Positions 18,837 through 27,132 of a DNA stretch of 64,000 nt are shown in pieces. A program made the position numbers and the translations under genes. Positions within the stretch are counted from its first letter, which is position 1. Every line of letters begins with the position of its first letter. The notes below the pieces were generated by a model. That model did no database searches and had not been told where the DNA came from. It saw nothing but the letters and a program-made list of their open reading frames with translations. The stretch covers positions 3,782,001-3,846,000 of the forward strand of contig NC_014837.1 of the NCBI RefSeq assembly GCF_000175935.2, given 5' to 3'. The DNA comes from Pantoea sp. At-9b (GTDB taxonomy: Bacteria; Pseudomonadota; Gammaproteobacteria; Enterobacterales; Enterobacteriaceae).

Positions 18837-20173
18837 GTTCTTAGCACCGCGAAGAGTTCAAGTTGCGGATCGCCCAACGTGCCGGGGACATAAAACATGC
18901 AGCAGCCACTTTCCAGCATCGTGCGTGCCGCCGGGTGAGACAGATCGAGGGAGAAATATTGATTTTCCAGCCGTAATGGAATGGCGGCGGGAACGCGGCT
19001 CAATGGCTGGAGTGGAATCCCCAACTGTGAGGTATTCACCAGGCTCATCACATCATCCGGGCTACCCACTTTGCACTGACGTGGCACCTGTTCCTGCAGT
19101 TGCGCTACCGGTAATGGTGAGCGTACCGAAAGATAAAAATCAGCCTCTTCACGCAAACGTGGATCATTGAGGCGAGCCAGCCACTGACGCAACCTTTGGT
19201 CATGACTCATCTCAATTGCCACGACACGCGAGGGCAGGCTGGCTTCCAGTAGCCGGGAGAGCAAACGAAACAATGGCGGGAATACGTTGTTGAGATCATC
19301 ATGTCGATAGATCGGTATGGCGTTGATTTGATGCTCAAGGGAAAAGGTCAACAAACTCCCGGCCAGTCTTGCCAGCTCCGGGTATAACCGCTCAGGCGCG
19401 CTTTGTGGATGGCGCAGGCAATTCGCCAACACCGGTTCAGCGCTGTTTAACGCATTCAACAACCAGAACAGTGATACATCTGCAACGGCAAAATCGGCCA
19501 TGCGCTGGTTGCTTTCACGACGCATCGCCATCAACCGCGTCAGCCGGGAGCGCAATTGCGTCAGCAGTTGTTCCAGCGCGGTGAGTAACCAGTTGCTTCC
19601 GCTCAACACCAGTATCGGGGGCAGAAACTGCTGGTCCAACGTCCAGACCCCCTGAGTATCCCGTTGCAGACGCGCGACCGGACAGGTTAACCACTCGCTG
19701 TTGTCCTGATGGGCATAGCGCAGCGTCAATTCGGGATGCAGCACGGCAATCTGCCGTGAGTCATCGCCAAACAGGTTACGGATATCGCGCCAACGCTGAC
19801 GAAAACGCACCGGACGTTCCGCCACCTGGTCAGGTTGCAGGCAGTTACCACCATTGGCATACATCTGTGGCAACGCCAGAACCACCTCGACTTCCCGGTG
19901 CTCAGCGCTCAATGTCAGTGTGGGTGGGAGTGCATCGGCATTCTGGGTATCAATCAGCGTCCCGTCACTGAAGCGAACATGCAGATGACGAGGCTGAAGC
20001 CGATCATGCCTCAGTGGCTCGGGGTCAAACTCGGCCTGTAGCACCCCCCAGGGATGATTAAGCCCCATCTTTGCCAGACACTCACTGCGCCACTCCGCCC
20101 ATGCCGCTTGCTGCTGAAAATGCTGGGGCGAGATCATCACCCCCCGCCCCCAGAGCGGTTGTTCCGTTTTCAT
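18833..20173 (-). CDS. tssK: TssK, T6SS baseplate-membrane adaptor
   Basis: 446 residues, TssK/ImpJ/VasE family, related to phage receptor-binding proteins; trimers join the baseplate to TssL/TssM. Typical start (PLWGRGVMISPQHFQQQAAWAE) and body segments (LQPRHLHVRFSDGTLID, LPVAQLQEQVPRQCKVGSPDD) are present, with normal length. A 4-base overlap with tssL and 15 bases from tssC place it in the same transcript. Confidence 0.94.
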   Translation of the reverse strand: MKTEQPLWGRGVMISPQHFQQQAAWAEWRSECLAKMGLNHPWGVLQAEFDPEPLRHDRLQPRHLHVRFSDGTLIDTQNADALPPTLTLSAEHREVEVVLALPQMYANGGNCLQPDQVAERPVRFRQRWRDIRNLFGDDSRQIAVLHPELTLRYAHQDNSEWLTCPVARLQRDTQGVWTLDQQFLPPILVLSGSNWLLTALEQLLTQLRSRLTRLMAMRRESNQRMADFAVADVSLFWLLNALNSAEPVLANCLRHPQSAPERLYPELARLAGSLLTFSLEHQINAIPIYRHDDLNNVFPPLFRLLSRLLEASLPSRVVAIEMSHDQRLRQWLARLNDPRLREEADFYLSVRSPLPVAQLQEQVPRQCKVGSPDDVMSLVNTSQLGIPLQPLSRVPAAIPLRLENQYFSLDLSHPAARTMLESGCCMFYVPGTLGDPQLELFAVLRT

Positions 20174-20188
20174 CCCTGAATACCACCC

Positions 20189-21730
20189 TTACGATTTCGC
20201 TTTTGGCATCTGTGAAACCAGCGACAGGTTGACATCCATACCTTCCACCTGGAAATGCGGCACAGCGAACAACTTCACGCGGAAAAACCCGGGGTTATCC
20301 TCAATGTCCTCCACCACCACCCTGGCATCCCGCAGTGGATGTGAGGCCTGAAGATCGTCGCCGGGATCGGTCATCTCGGTGACCAGGCTGCGTACCCAGG
20401 CGTTCAACTCCATCTCCAGCAAACGCCGATCCTTGGTGGTGCCGATATTTTCGCGCTGAATCATCTTCAGGTAGTGCGCAATACGCGATAGCAAAAATAT
20501 ATAAGGCAGACGAGCGTTGATACGGCTGTTAGCCGTGGCATCAGCAGTGTCAAACTGAAGGGGCTTTTGCGTCGAATTCGCCGAGAAAAAGCAGGCATAA
20601 TCGCGATTTTTGTAGTAACTCAGCGGGATAAAGCCAAGACTGGCAAACTCGAATTCGCGGGTTTCCGGGATCATCACTTCAGAAGGAATTTTTACCTGAT
20701 TGCCGGTGCCAAGATCATAGAGATGGATTGGCAGATCCTGCACCGCACCGCCAGCTTGGGGACCACGGATTTGTACGCACCAGCCGTTGTGGATAAAACT
20801 GCGTACCATATTGGTGGCAAAGGCAAAAGAGGCACTGATCCACAGGTACTTGTCGTGATCCGGGCCTTTCACCTCCTCCATGTAGTTGAAGCTCCGCACC
20901 GGCAGGGTATCCGGGCCATACGGCAGGCGTCCCAGCACACGGGGCATGGTCAGGCCGATGTAACGCGCATCATCGCTTTCGCGGAAGGCTTGCCACTTGA
21001 TGTACTCGGCCCGGTCGAAGTAGTTGCCAATATCCTTGATGGCAGCCACCTCTTCCATGTTCTCTTTCAGGAAGAAGGCCGGGCCGACAGACCCGATAAA
21101 CGGCATGTGCGCCGATGAAGCGACCTTCGCAATATTACGCAACAAGGCCACATCCTGTGCCGAAGCATCAAACTCCCAGGCAGAGATGATGGCAGCAATG
21201 GGTTCGCCGCCCGGGGTGTCATACTCGCTGACATAAGTCTGGAGATAGAGGCCGCTCTGAATAATCTCCGGAGAATCTTCAAAATCCTGACGTAAGGCTT
21301 CTTTGGAGAGATCCAGCAAGGCAATTTTGACGTTTTGGCGAAAATCGGCCTTATCAACCAGCGATTTCAGACCACGCCAGGTGGACTCAACTTGCTGAAA
21401 AATAGGGTGATGCATCACCAAATCGAGTTGACGGCTAATTTGTTGGTCCAACTGTGCAATATGATGATCCAACAGCGTTTTGTCGAGTTTCTCCACTTTT
21501 AAGCCGCTCTGTTTCAGGCACTCCAGTAGCACCTGCATCGCTGCCGTAACGCGTTCATCAGCGCTGGCATCAGACATGGCCTGACTGTCCTGCCAGACCG
21601 CCACATCACTCAGATGCGCTACCGGATTGAGGTTAATTTTTTCAAACAGGGAGGCGTAAACACGGGCCGATTCAGGTCTTTCAAGCACAGTCGCCTGACC
21701 GCCAGTAGCAGTTTCATTCTTTGCAGACAT
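20189..21730 (-). CDS. tssC: TssC (VipB), T6SS sheath large subunit
   Basis: 513 residues, VipB/IglB family. Strong family blocks are DQQISRQLDLVMHHPIFQQVESTWRGL, GPAFFLKEN, LPYIFLLSRIAHYLKMIQRE and the C-terminal EGMDVNLSLVSQMPK. It pairs with TssB to form the contractile sheath. It lies 38 bases downstream of tssB, with an SD-like GAGA region before its ATG. Confidence 0.96.
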   Translation of the reverse strand: MSAKNETATGGQATVLERPESARVYASLFEKINLNPVAHLSDVAVWQDSQAMSDASADERVTAAMQVLLECLKQSGLKVEKLDKTLLDHHIAQLDQQISRQLDLVMHHPIFQQVESTWRGLKSLVDKADFRQNVKIALLDLSKEALRQDFEDSPEIIQSGLYLQTYVSEYDTPGGEPIAAIISAWEFDASAQDVALLRNIAKVASSAHMPFIGSVGPAFFLKENMEEVAAIKDIGNYFDRAEYIKWQAFRESDDARYIGLTMPRVLGRLPYGPDTLPVRSFNYMEEVKGPDHDKYLWISASFAFATNMVRSFIHNGWCVQIRGPQAGGAVQDLPIHLYDLGTGNQVKIPSEVMIPETREFEFASLGFIPLSYYKNRDYACFFSANSTQKPLQFDTADATANSRINARLPYIFLLSRIAHYLKMIQRENIGTTKDRRLLEMELNAWVRSLVTEMTDPGDDLQASHPLRDARVVVEDIEDNPGFFRVKLFAVPHFQVEGMDVNLSLVSQMPKAKS

Positions 21731-21768
21731 GACTTTTCTCTCGTATTAATCCATTAAATCGCTGGTGT

Positions 21769-22266
21769 TCAGGCTTTTTCCGGCACCAGGGAGGTCAGTT
21801 CAGTGCGCAAGGCATCGCTCAGCGCGGGATCTTTCAGGATGGCTTCGAACTCTTTGCGGAAGGTCACGTTATCAAGCAGATTGGATTTAAGGTCGCGCAA
21901 TAAATTGCGCATGGCGAGCATCGCTTTCAGTTGCGGTATTTGGCGGGCAACCTGTTCCGGTTCAAAATCCTTGATCTCCCGGAAGGTCAGATTTAACCAC
22001 TGTTCACTGCCGTCAGCAGCCAGGGTGTCCGGGACATTCAAATTGATAGCAGGCGAATATTCCGCCAGCACTTGGTTGAAATTGTGTTTGTTAACCTCGG
22101 TTTTTTCTCGCTCCGAGAGCAGGCGAGTCTCCTTACCGTGACTAAAATCCCCCGTAACCAATAACTTGAGCGGCAACTCAACCTTCTTCAGACTTCCTCC
22201 CGTATGCAGGTCGAGCTTAATATTGACACGGGCTTTCGGAATCTCATTTTGATAAGAATTGCTCAT
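21769..22266 (-). CDS. tssB: TssB (VipA), T6SS sheath small subunit
   Basis: 165 residues from the ATG at 22266, preceded by a strong AAGGAG site 6 bases upstream; the open frame upstream to 22377 has no such signal and is rejected. VipA family features include IPKARVNIKLDL near the start, LPLKLLVTGDFSHG, and the LTFREIKDFEPEQVARQIPQLKAMLAMRNLLRDLKSNLLDN helical region that contacts TssC and ClpV. It is the first gene of the T6SS operon, so the promoter must lie in 22267-22575. Confidence 0.96.
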   Translation of the reverse strand: MSNSYQNEIPKARVNIKLDLHTGGSLKKVELPLKLLVTGDFSHGKETRLLSEREKTEVNKHNFNQVLAEYSPAINLNVPDTLAADGSEQWLNLTFREIKDFEPEQVARQIPQLKAMLAMRNLLRDLKSNLLDNVTFRKEFEAILKDPALSDALRTELTSLVPEKA

Positions 22267-22575
22267 ATTTACTCCTTGTAAAAATGGCATAAAGATCGGC
22301 AGGGCAATGCTTTCCATGTGTAAAACTTGAGCAATATAGATGAGATTTCTGCAGAAATGCAATGCCTGAAATGGCATATTTCGGCATGTATCGCAGAAAA
22401 AATGAATATAAATCGATGGTCTCGTGCAAATTAATACCAGGAATTTTCATAATTTCTTATGAAAAAGAACAAAAGAATCATATTAATAGTTCAATTCTCA
22501 GCTTGAAGAAATCATCAACAATTTTAATCCTTAGCGCGTGATATCGTTCAATCATGCTCATGCCGAAGGAGTGCG
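22267..22575. promoter_or_regulatory. AT-rich upstream region of the T6SS operon
   Basis: About 310 bases separating tssB (minus) from the small ORF (plus). It is strongly AT-rich compared with the operon and must hold the tssB promoter. I could not identify a confident -35/-10 pair or a sigma-54 site on the minus strand. AT-rich T6SS upstream regions are often silenced by H-NS; that is inference only. Confidence 0.4.
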
Positions 22576-22677
22576 ATGAAGCGCGAAAATCTGATTGCGA
22601 ATTTTTTGATCAACCCGACATTTATATTAACTATACTTTGGTATAGTCTTATCACTATTTCCCTGGTGTTGGCCTGA
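22576..22677 (+). CDS. predicted 33-residue single-span membrane peptide
   Basis: ATG at 22576 follows a strong GAAGGAG site 4-5 bases upstream. The peptide begins MKRENLIANFLINP and continues as one hydrophobic stretch (about residues 10-33, with TILWYSLITISLVLA at the end), with charged residues only at the N-terminus, so a single N-in membrane helix is expected. The stop at 22675 is 11 bases before a strong terminator. I do not recognise the family. The last codons coincide with an ArcZ-like RNA core, so it is open whether the peptide, the RNA or both are the functional product. Confidence 0.5.
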   Translation: MKRENLIANFLINPTFILTILWYSLITISLVLA

Positions 22678-22715
22678 GTTAATTAGGCATCCCCTCTTCC
22701 GAGGGGATTTTTTTT
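22654..22715 (+). ncRNA. ArcZ-like small RNA candidate
   Basis: ATTTCCCTGGTGTTGGC at 22657-22673 is identical, from memory, to the conserved core of the Hfq-dependent sRNA ArcZ (the 5' end of its processed form). As in ArcZ, about 15 bases separate it from a GC stem and U-run terminator (22689-22715). Two -10-like hexamers, TATACT (22632-22637) and TATAGT (22642-22647), lie just upstream; the second would start RNA near 22654 and directly give a transcript of about 60 nt, like processed ArcZ. The 5' half of ArcZ is not present and the locus is not the arcB neighbourhood, so this would be a second copy. It could alternatively be a 3'-end-derived RNA of the small ORF or a coincidence of coding sequence. 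Confidence 0.45.
22689..22715 (+). terminator. Rho-independent terminator
   Basis: Stem ATCCCCTC / GAGGGGAT with loop TTCC, followed by eight T. It ends the small ORF/ArcZ-like transcript. A near-identical copy follows the zinc-finger gene at 24239-24263. Confidence 0.92.
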
Positions 22716-22798
22716 GTGCTGTCTACATAAGGGGAAGGCTATTCGTTGGATTTGACGTCGATAATGCTGAGCTTTTTATCCTGATGGAGAAAAGCACC

Positions 22799-24232
22799 AT
22801 GCAGTCAAACAGCAACATCATGCACCGTGAGCAGTATCGTTACTGCACCCTTGGAACACGCGTGCTAAAATCCTCATCACAGAAAAGTGCCTATTCAGTG
22901 CGACAGCATCTCATACGTTATTTGCCAGGCATTGAAATACGTATGCGTTATTCGGGAACCCGGCAGAAAGAAAGATTAACGGTGATAACTACCGATAATG
23001 TGCGAATACACTACTGGTTATCAGATATACCTGAAGGGGTGGAGAATCAACACCAACGCTACAGCCTGCAAAATCGGAATCAGAGTTGTACACTGGAAAT
23101 TGATGGGGAAGCGGAAATCATCAGCCGCGAAGAATATTATCCCTACGGTGGCACGGCCATCTGGTTAACACGCAGCCAAATAGAAGCATGTTATAAGACC
23201 CTTCATTATTCAGGAAAAGAGCGGGACAGGACCGGCCTGGTTTATTATGGTTACCGCTATTATGCACCCTGGCTTTTACGCTGGTTGACTCCTGATCCGG
23301 CGGGGGAAATCGATGGGATGAATCTTTTCTCCCTCGCCAGAAATAACCCCATAACCTTTAATGACATTGATGGTAGAATGCGTGAAGAGGGTAATAAATT
23401 ATATCTCAATGATGATGAGGGTTTTGCTGTATGGATGGCACAAGAAGGCATCGACAAACATCGAAAAAATAATAAATTAACGGCCAAAGAGTATGTAGCG
23501 GCTAATGAAGACTACAGAACACTGGACAAAAAAAACTTACTGGACAAAAACGTCATCATCGAACCACCTACGATTAATTATACCTGTCGTATCCCTGGTT
23601 GCAGTGAGAGTTTCCATCGTAAAAACATGTATGCGACACACCTGAGCGATGTCCATAAAATTCTGTTCTATAAATGCGATTGGCCAGGATGTGATAAAGA
23701 ATATAAACATCAAGAGAGTCTTTATGCACATCGCTTGCAACATACGTCTGTCCGTTTTCGCTGTGGACATCGGGATTGCAATGCCAGTTTTAACAGTCGC
23801 ACCTTACTCTCCCAGCATCTGTCGCAACATAATATGTCATATGAAGTACACTGCCCCAGATCGACCTGTGCCTCTCGTTTTAAGACGAAAGGAGATTTGA
23901 ATCGACATATAAAAAACGCCCATGCCAGAGAAGCTTCTTTCCGTTGTCATGCGTCCGGGTGCGGGAAGTATTTTAAATCAAAAGATATCCTTAATATTCA
24001 CATTACATATTGCCATACTAAACTTAATTTTCAATGTCCCATGTGTGGACTCTATCTGCCTTCAGAATACGCTCTGGATAATCACATCAATACACATACC
24101 AAAGAATTTACCTACCTGTGTAAATATCCAGATTGCGGGAGATATCTTGCATCAATCAACAGTCGGGGCAATCACGAAAGGAAAGTCCACGGCGGGATAT
24201 ATTGTGACGCCCGTATAAACAGAATCACATAA
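22799..24232 (+). CDS. truncated TccC/RHS-core protein with seven C2H2 zinc fingers
   Basis: 477 residues from the ATG at 22799, which has GGAG 9 bases upstream; an ATG at 22784 adds 5 residues and has no such site. Numbering here uses the longer form. Residues 15-197 match only the C-terminal end of Tc-toxin C components: YLPGIEIR, REEYYPYGGTAIW, YSGKERDRTGLVYYGYRYY, then DPAGEIDGMNLF and NNPITFNDIDG, the aspartate-containing RHS-associated core that releases the toxin tail. The long beta-shell is missing. A linker (198-265) leads to seven fingers with Cys/His at 268-273-286-291, 298-303-316-320, 327-332-345-349, 357-362-375-380, 388-393-406-411, 418-421-434-438 and 446-451-464-469. Each finger keeps the aromatic residue two before the first Cys and, in most, Phe/Tyr and Leu inside the loop. 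The gene is AT-rich. A function in nucleic-acid binding is inferred; no immunity gene follows. Confidence 0.85.
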   Translation: MQSNSNIMHREQYRYCTLGTRVLKSSSQKSAYSVRQHLIRYLPGIEIRMRYSGTRQKERLTVITTDNVRIHYWLSDIPEGVENQHQRYSLQNRNQSCTLEIDGEAEIISREEYYPYGGTAIWLTRSQIEACYKTLHYSGKERDRTGLVYYGYRYYAPWLLRWLTPDPAGEIDGMNLFSLARNNPITFNDIDGRMREEGNKLYLNDDEGFAVWMAQEGIDKHRKNNKLTAKEYVAANEDYRTLDKKNLLDKNVIIEPPTINYTCRIPGCSESFHRKNMYATHLSDVHKILFYKCDWPGCDKEYKHQESLYAHRLQHTSVRFRCGHRDCNASFNSRTLLSQHLSQHNMSYEVHCPRSTCASRFKTKGDLNRHIKNAHAREASFRCHASGCGKYFKSKDILNIHITYCHTKLNFQCPMCGLYLPSEYALDNHINTHTKEFTYLCKYPDCGRYLASINSRGNHERKVHGGIYCDARINRIT

Positions 24233-24238
24233 TCACAC

Positions 24239-24263
24239 ATCCCCTCATCCGAGGGGATTTTTT
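24239..24263 (+). terminator. Rho-independent terminator of the zinc-finger gene
   Basis: Stem ATCCCCTC / GAGGGGAT with loop ATCC and six T, 6 bases after the stop codon. It differs from the 22689-22715 terminator in only one loop base, so the gene is bracketed by duplicate terminators. Confidence 0.92.
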
Positions 24264-24355
24264 CACGGCTAAACACGCTTCTGCTCATCTGATTTCCCCC
24301 CTTAACACCCCGTGCTATCTTAGCCATTCGCTTTATCGCAACCGGACAAAAAACA

Positions 24356-25450
24356 ATGGCAAAACAGCGCGTGGGGATCATTTTTGGCGGCAAGTCAGCC
24401 GAACATGAGGTGTCATTACAATCAGCCAAAAACATTCTTGAGGCCATCGATACCAGCAAATTCGATGTCGTGCTGCTGGGGATTGATAAGCAGGGCGAGT
24501 GGCATCTGAATGATGCCTCCGGCTTTCTGCTCAACGCGGAAAACCCCTCGCTGATCGCGCTCAATCGCTCCGGCGAGAATGTGGCACTGGTGCCTGGTCA
24601 GGCATCACAACAGCTGATTACACGCCAGAATGCGCATCCGCTGTCACAGGTCGATGTCATTTTCCCGATCGTGCACGGCACCCTGGGCGAAGACGGTTCT
24701 CTACAAGGGCTGCTGCGTATGGCTAATCTGCCGTTTGTTGGCTCAGGGGTGCTGGGTTCCGCCGTCAGCATGGATAAAGATTTCACCAAACGTCTGCTGC
24801 GCGATGCCGGACTCAAGGTTGCGCCGTGGATTAGCGTCACGCAGGCGCAGCGCGCCCGGCTTGATGCACAAGCGGTGGTGGCGCAATTGGGCCTGCCGCT
24901 GTTTATCAAACCGGCGAACCAGGGGTCTTCAGTCGGCGTCAGCAAAGTCAGCTGCATCGAAGAATTCGCTGCTGCGCTTGATCTCGCCTTTACCTTCGAC
25001 CGCAAAGTTCTGATTGAACAAGGCATTAAAGGACGTGAAATCGAGTGTGCCGTGCTGGGCAATGATGAACCGGTCGCCAGCCCCTGCGGGGAAGTGGTGG
25101 TACACGATGCGTTTTATTCGTATGACACCAAGTATATCAACGAGAGTGGCGCTCAGGTGGTGGTGCCCGCCGCGATCAGCACCGCAGATAGCGAAGCGAT
25201 TCGGGCGGTGGCACTACAGGCATTTCAGGCGCTGGAGTGTAGCGGAATGGCACGTGTCGATGTATTCCTGACGGAAGATGGAGAAATCATCGTCAATGAA
25301 GTCAATACGTTGCCCGGCTTTACCAACATCAGCATGTATCCGAAGCTTTGGCAGGCAGCGGGGCTGAGCTACAGTGCGCTGATTACCCGCCTGATTGAAC
25401 TGGCGCAGGAGCGCCATCAGCAAAGCAGTGCGCTGAAAAGCAGCGTCTAA
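24356..25450 (+). CDS. ddlA: D-alanine--D-alanine ligase A
   Basis: 364 residues, cytoplasmic ATP-grasp enzyme joining two D-alanines for peptidoglycan precursors. Family motifs are visible: [14 protein letters not shown] at the start, [12 protein letters not shown] (ATP/substrate loop), [31 protein letters not shown], and the metal-binding C-terminal [17 protein letters not shown]. The length and [14 protein letters not shown] fit DdlA rather than the shorter DdlB. It is single, not in the mra cluster, as for ddlA elsewhere. Confidence 0.96.
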   Translation: MAKQRVGIIFGGKSAEHEVSLQSAKNILEAIDTSKFDVVLLGIDKQGEWHLNDASGFLLNAENPSLIALNRSGENVALVPGQASQQLITRQNAHPLSQVDVIFPIVHGTLGEDGSLQGLLRMANLPFVGSGVLGSAVSMDKDFTKRLLRDAGLKVAPWISVTQAQRARLDAQAVVAQLGLPLFIKPANQGSSVGVSKVSCIEEFAAALDLAFTFDRKVLIEQGIKGREIECAVLGNDEPVASPCGEVVVHDAFYSYDTKYINESGAQVVVPAAISTADSEAIRAVALQAFQALECSGMARVDVFLTEDGEIIVNEVNTLPGFTNISMYPKLWQAAGLSYSALITRLIELAQERHQQSSALKSSV

Positions 25451-25454
25451 CCCC

Positions 25455-26879
25455 TCAGGCCACGTCGTTAACCAGCGGACGTGGCTCTACCGCAGGTGAG
25501 GTTTGATTGCGGCCATTACGTTTTGACAGGTAGAGGTTTTTGTCGGCCGCCGAAATCAGGCGGTTAACCACCCCCTGCCATTCACGCTCGTTCACGGCAT
25601 TGCCCAACGCCAGCCCCAGGCTGGCGGTGACGGTGACAGTATTCCCCTGCAACCAGAATTTCTCTCTGACCATTGATTGGCGAATAACTTCAGCAAGCTG
25701 ATACAGTTGGCTGTGATTGTAGTCAAACACCACCACCACAAACTCTTCGCCACCGAAGCGACAAACCAAGCCTCGATTGTTCACCACATCCTGAATGCGA
25801 CGCGCAATCTCCTCCAGCACGCCATCACCGGCATCGTGACCAAAGTTATCATTAATGGTTTTGAAATAGTCGACATCCAGCATCACTACTCCGGCCGCAC
25901 GCTGCGGTGAGAACGGTTCCTGGCGCAGATTTTCATACAGCCCGGAACGTGACAACAGCTGGGTGAGAAAATCAAAATTGGCGCGAAGCGACAGACGCTG
26001 ATTCAACTGACGGATGGCATCCATACTGACGGCCACCAGCAACGGGCTGATGGTGATCGTGGCAACGCCAAGGCGAACCGAGGTCAGATGGCTGATAGGC
26101 AGCAAGGCATCATCACCCTGGATATTCATCACGCCGTGCGAGACCAGAATAATTTCGGTGATGCCGGTAATCAGCAGCACCAGGCTGGTAATCGGAATCG
26201 GCAGAACAATGGCACACCAGATCAACGCGGGCACCGGGAAGGTCAGACTCCCTGCCCCACCAATCATCGCGCCAATGGTGAGTGACAACACCACGCCCGT
26301 CAGGGGTAACAGTTTTCCGGGATGCAACAACGAGCGCCAGAGCACGGTGCGCAGCGGGCGCGCCAACAGTACCGGCAGCAACATCAATGACGTAGAAAAT
26401 TGTTCGCTGAACCAATCGCCCCAGGCGGTAATAAAGCGCGCGTTGAAATCCACTTCCTGCGCCCAGGCTCCCCAAGTGGCGCAGGCCAGCGCCGCCAGCA
26501 AACAGGCGGGGAAAATACGCATCGCGTTGATCACCTGGCTATTGGCTGAGGGCGGCGACAGATGCTTAATTAACATGCTCACCGCCACCAGAATAAACAG
26601 GATATTCGCCACGTTGAGGGTGACGGCAGGCAGCGCCCAGCCAGAAAATACCGTGTCGTTAAACACCATTGCGACAAAGCACACCAGATAGCTGGAGATG
26701 CGATGCAGAAAGGGATTACGCACCATCAACCCGGCAATCAGCGCGTTGACCGGCCAGAACAGCGACAATTCCTGCGGCACACGCAAATGGCTGCCAATAA
26801 AGCAGAAAAAAAGCGTGATGAGGAACAGCGAGAGAGCATTCTTTTTAAAATTATTCTCTGCAAACAGCTTAACGCGCAT
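25455..26879 (-). CDS. MASE1-type membrane diguanylate cyclase (GGDEF)
   Basis: 474 residues from the ATG at 26879 (AGGG about 10 bases upstream); in-frame ATGs further up to 26939 are possible. About eight membrane segments form a MASE1-like sensor (FFCFIGSHLRVPQELSLFWPVNALIAGL), followed by a cytoplasmic GGDEF domain with NFDFLTQLLSRSGL, DVDYFKTINDNFGHDAGD and active-site CRFGGEEF. All catalytic residues for making cyclic-di-GMP are present; the RxxD inhibitory site just upstream of GGEEF is absent (NNRG instead), so product inhibition at that site is not expected. No EAL domain. It converges with ddlA almost without a gap. Confidence 0.88.
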   Translation of the reverse strand: MRVKLFAENNFKKNALSLFLITLFFCFIGSHLRVPQELSLFWPVNALIAGLMVRNPFLHRISSYLVCFVAMVFNDTVFSGWALPAVTLNVANILFILVAVSMLIKHLSPPSANSQVINAMRIFPACLLAALACATWGAWAQEVDFNARFITAWGDWFSEQFSTSLMLLPVLLARPLRTVLWRSLLHPGKLLPLTGVVLSLTIGAMIGGAGSLTFPVPALIWCAIVLPIPITSLVLLITGITEIILVSHGVMNIQGDDALLPISHLTSVRLGVATITISPLLVAVSMDAIRQLNQRLSLRANFDFLTQLLSRSGLYENLRQEPFSPQRAAGVVMLDVDYFKTINDNFGHDAGDGVLEEIARRIQDVVNNRGLVCRFGGEEFVVVVFDYNHSQLYQLAEVIRQSMVREKFWLQGNTVTVTASLGLALGNAVNEREWQGVVNRLISAADKNLYLSKRNGRNQTSPAVEPRPLVNDVA

Positions 26880-27060
26880 ACGTCTAAACCCTGTAACCTG
26901 GAAAGTCGCTGCCATACGCCGGTGGGCATCAGCAGGCATTAAACCTGAAAAGTGAGTAATCTGATTCGTTAATTAAGCTCGTGTTCATCCTTCAACTCTG
27001 CGGCTGAATCCATGGCCGATGCTAAGGATGTTGGAGAAAAGCGGGATAATTATGCCCTGT

Positions 27061-27096
27061 AAACAAAAAAATCGGATATCCGAGATATCCGATTTT
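27061..27096 (-). terminator. terminator of the SulP/carbonic anhydrase operon
   Basis: Perfect 13-bp inverted repeat AAAATCGGATATC / GATATCCGATTTT with loop CGA; on the minus strand it is followed by a T-rich run. It lies between the 3' end of the SulP gene and the 5' side of the GGDEF gene. Confidence 0.85.
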
Positions 27097-27132
27097 GAAG
27101 CCAAAACACAAATTTCAGTGACTAACGGATTG

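Noticed and set aside
22370..22390. Possible sigma-54 promoter (TGGCATATTTCGGCAT) upstream of tssB
   Set aside because: It is on the plus strand, pointing away from tssB, and the -24/-12 spacing is off by one.
22631..22646. Palindrome CTATACTTTGGTATAG as an operator
   Set aside because: It lies inside the small ORF and contains the -10-like hexamers; no independent support as an operator.
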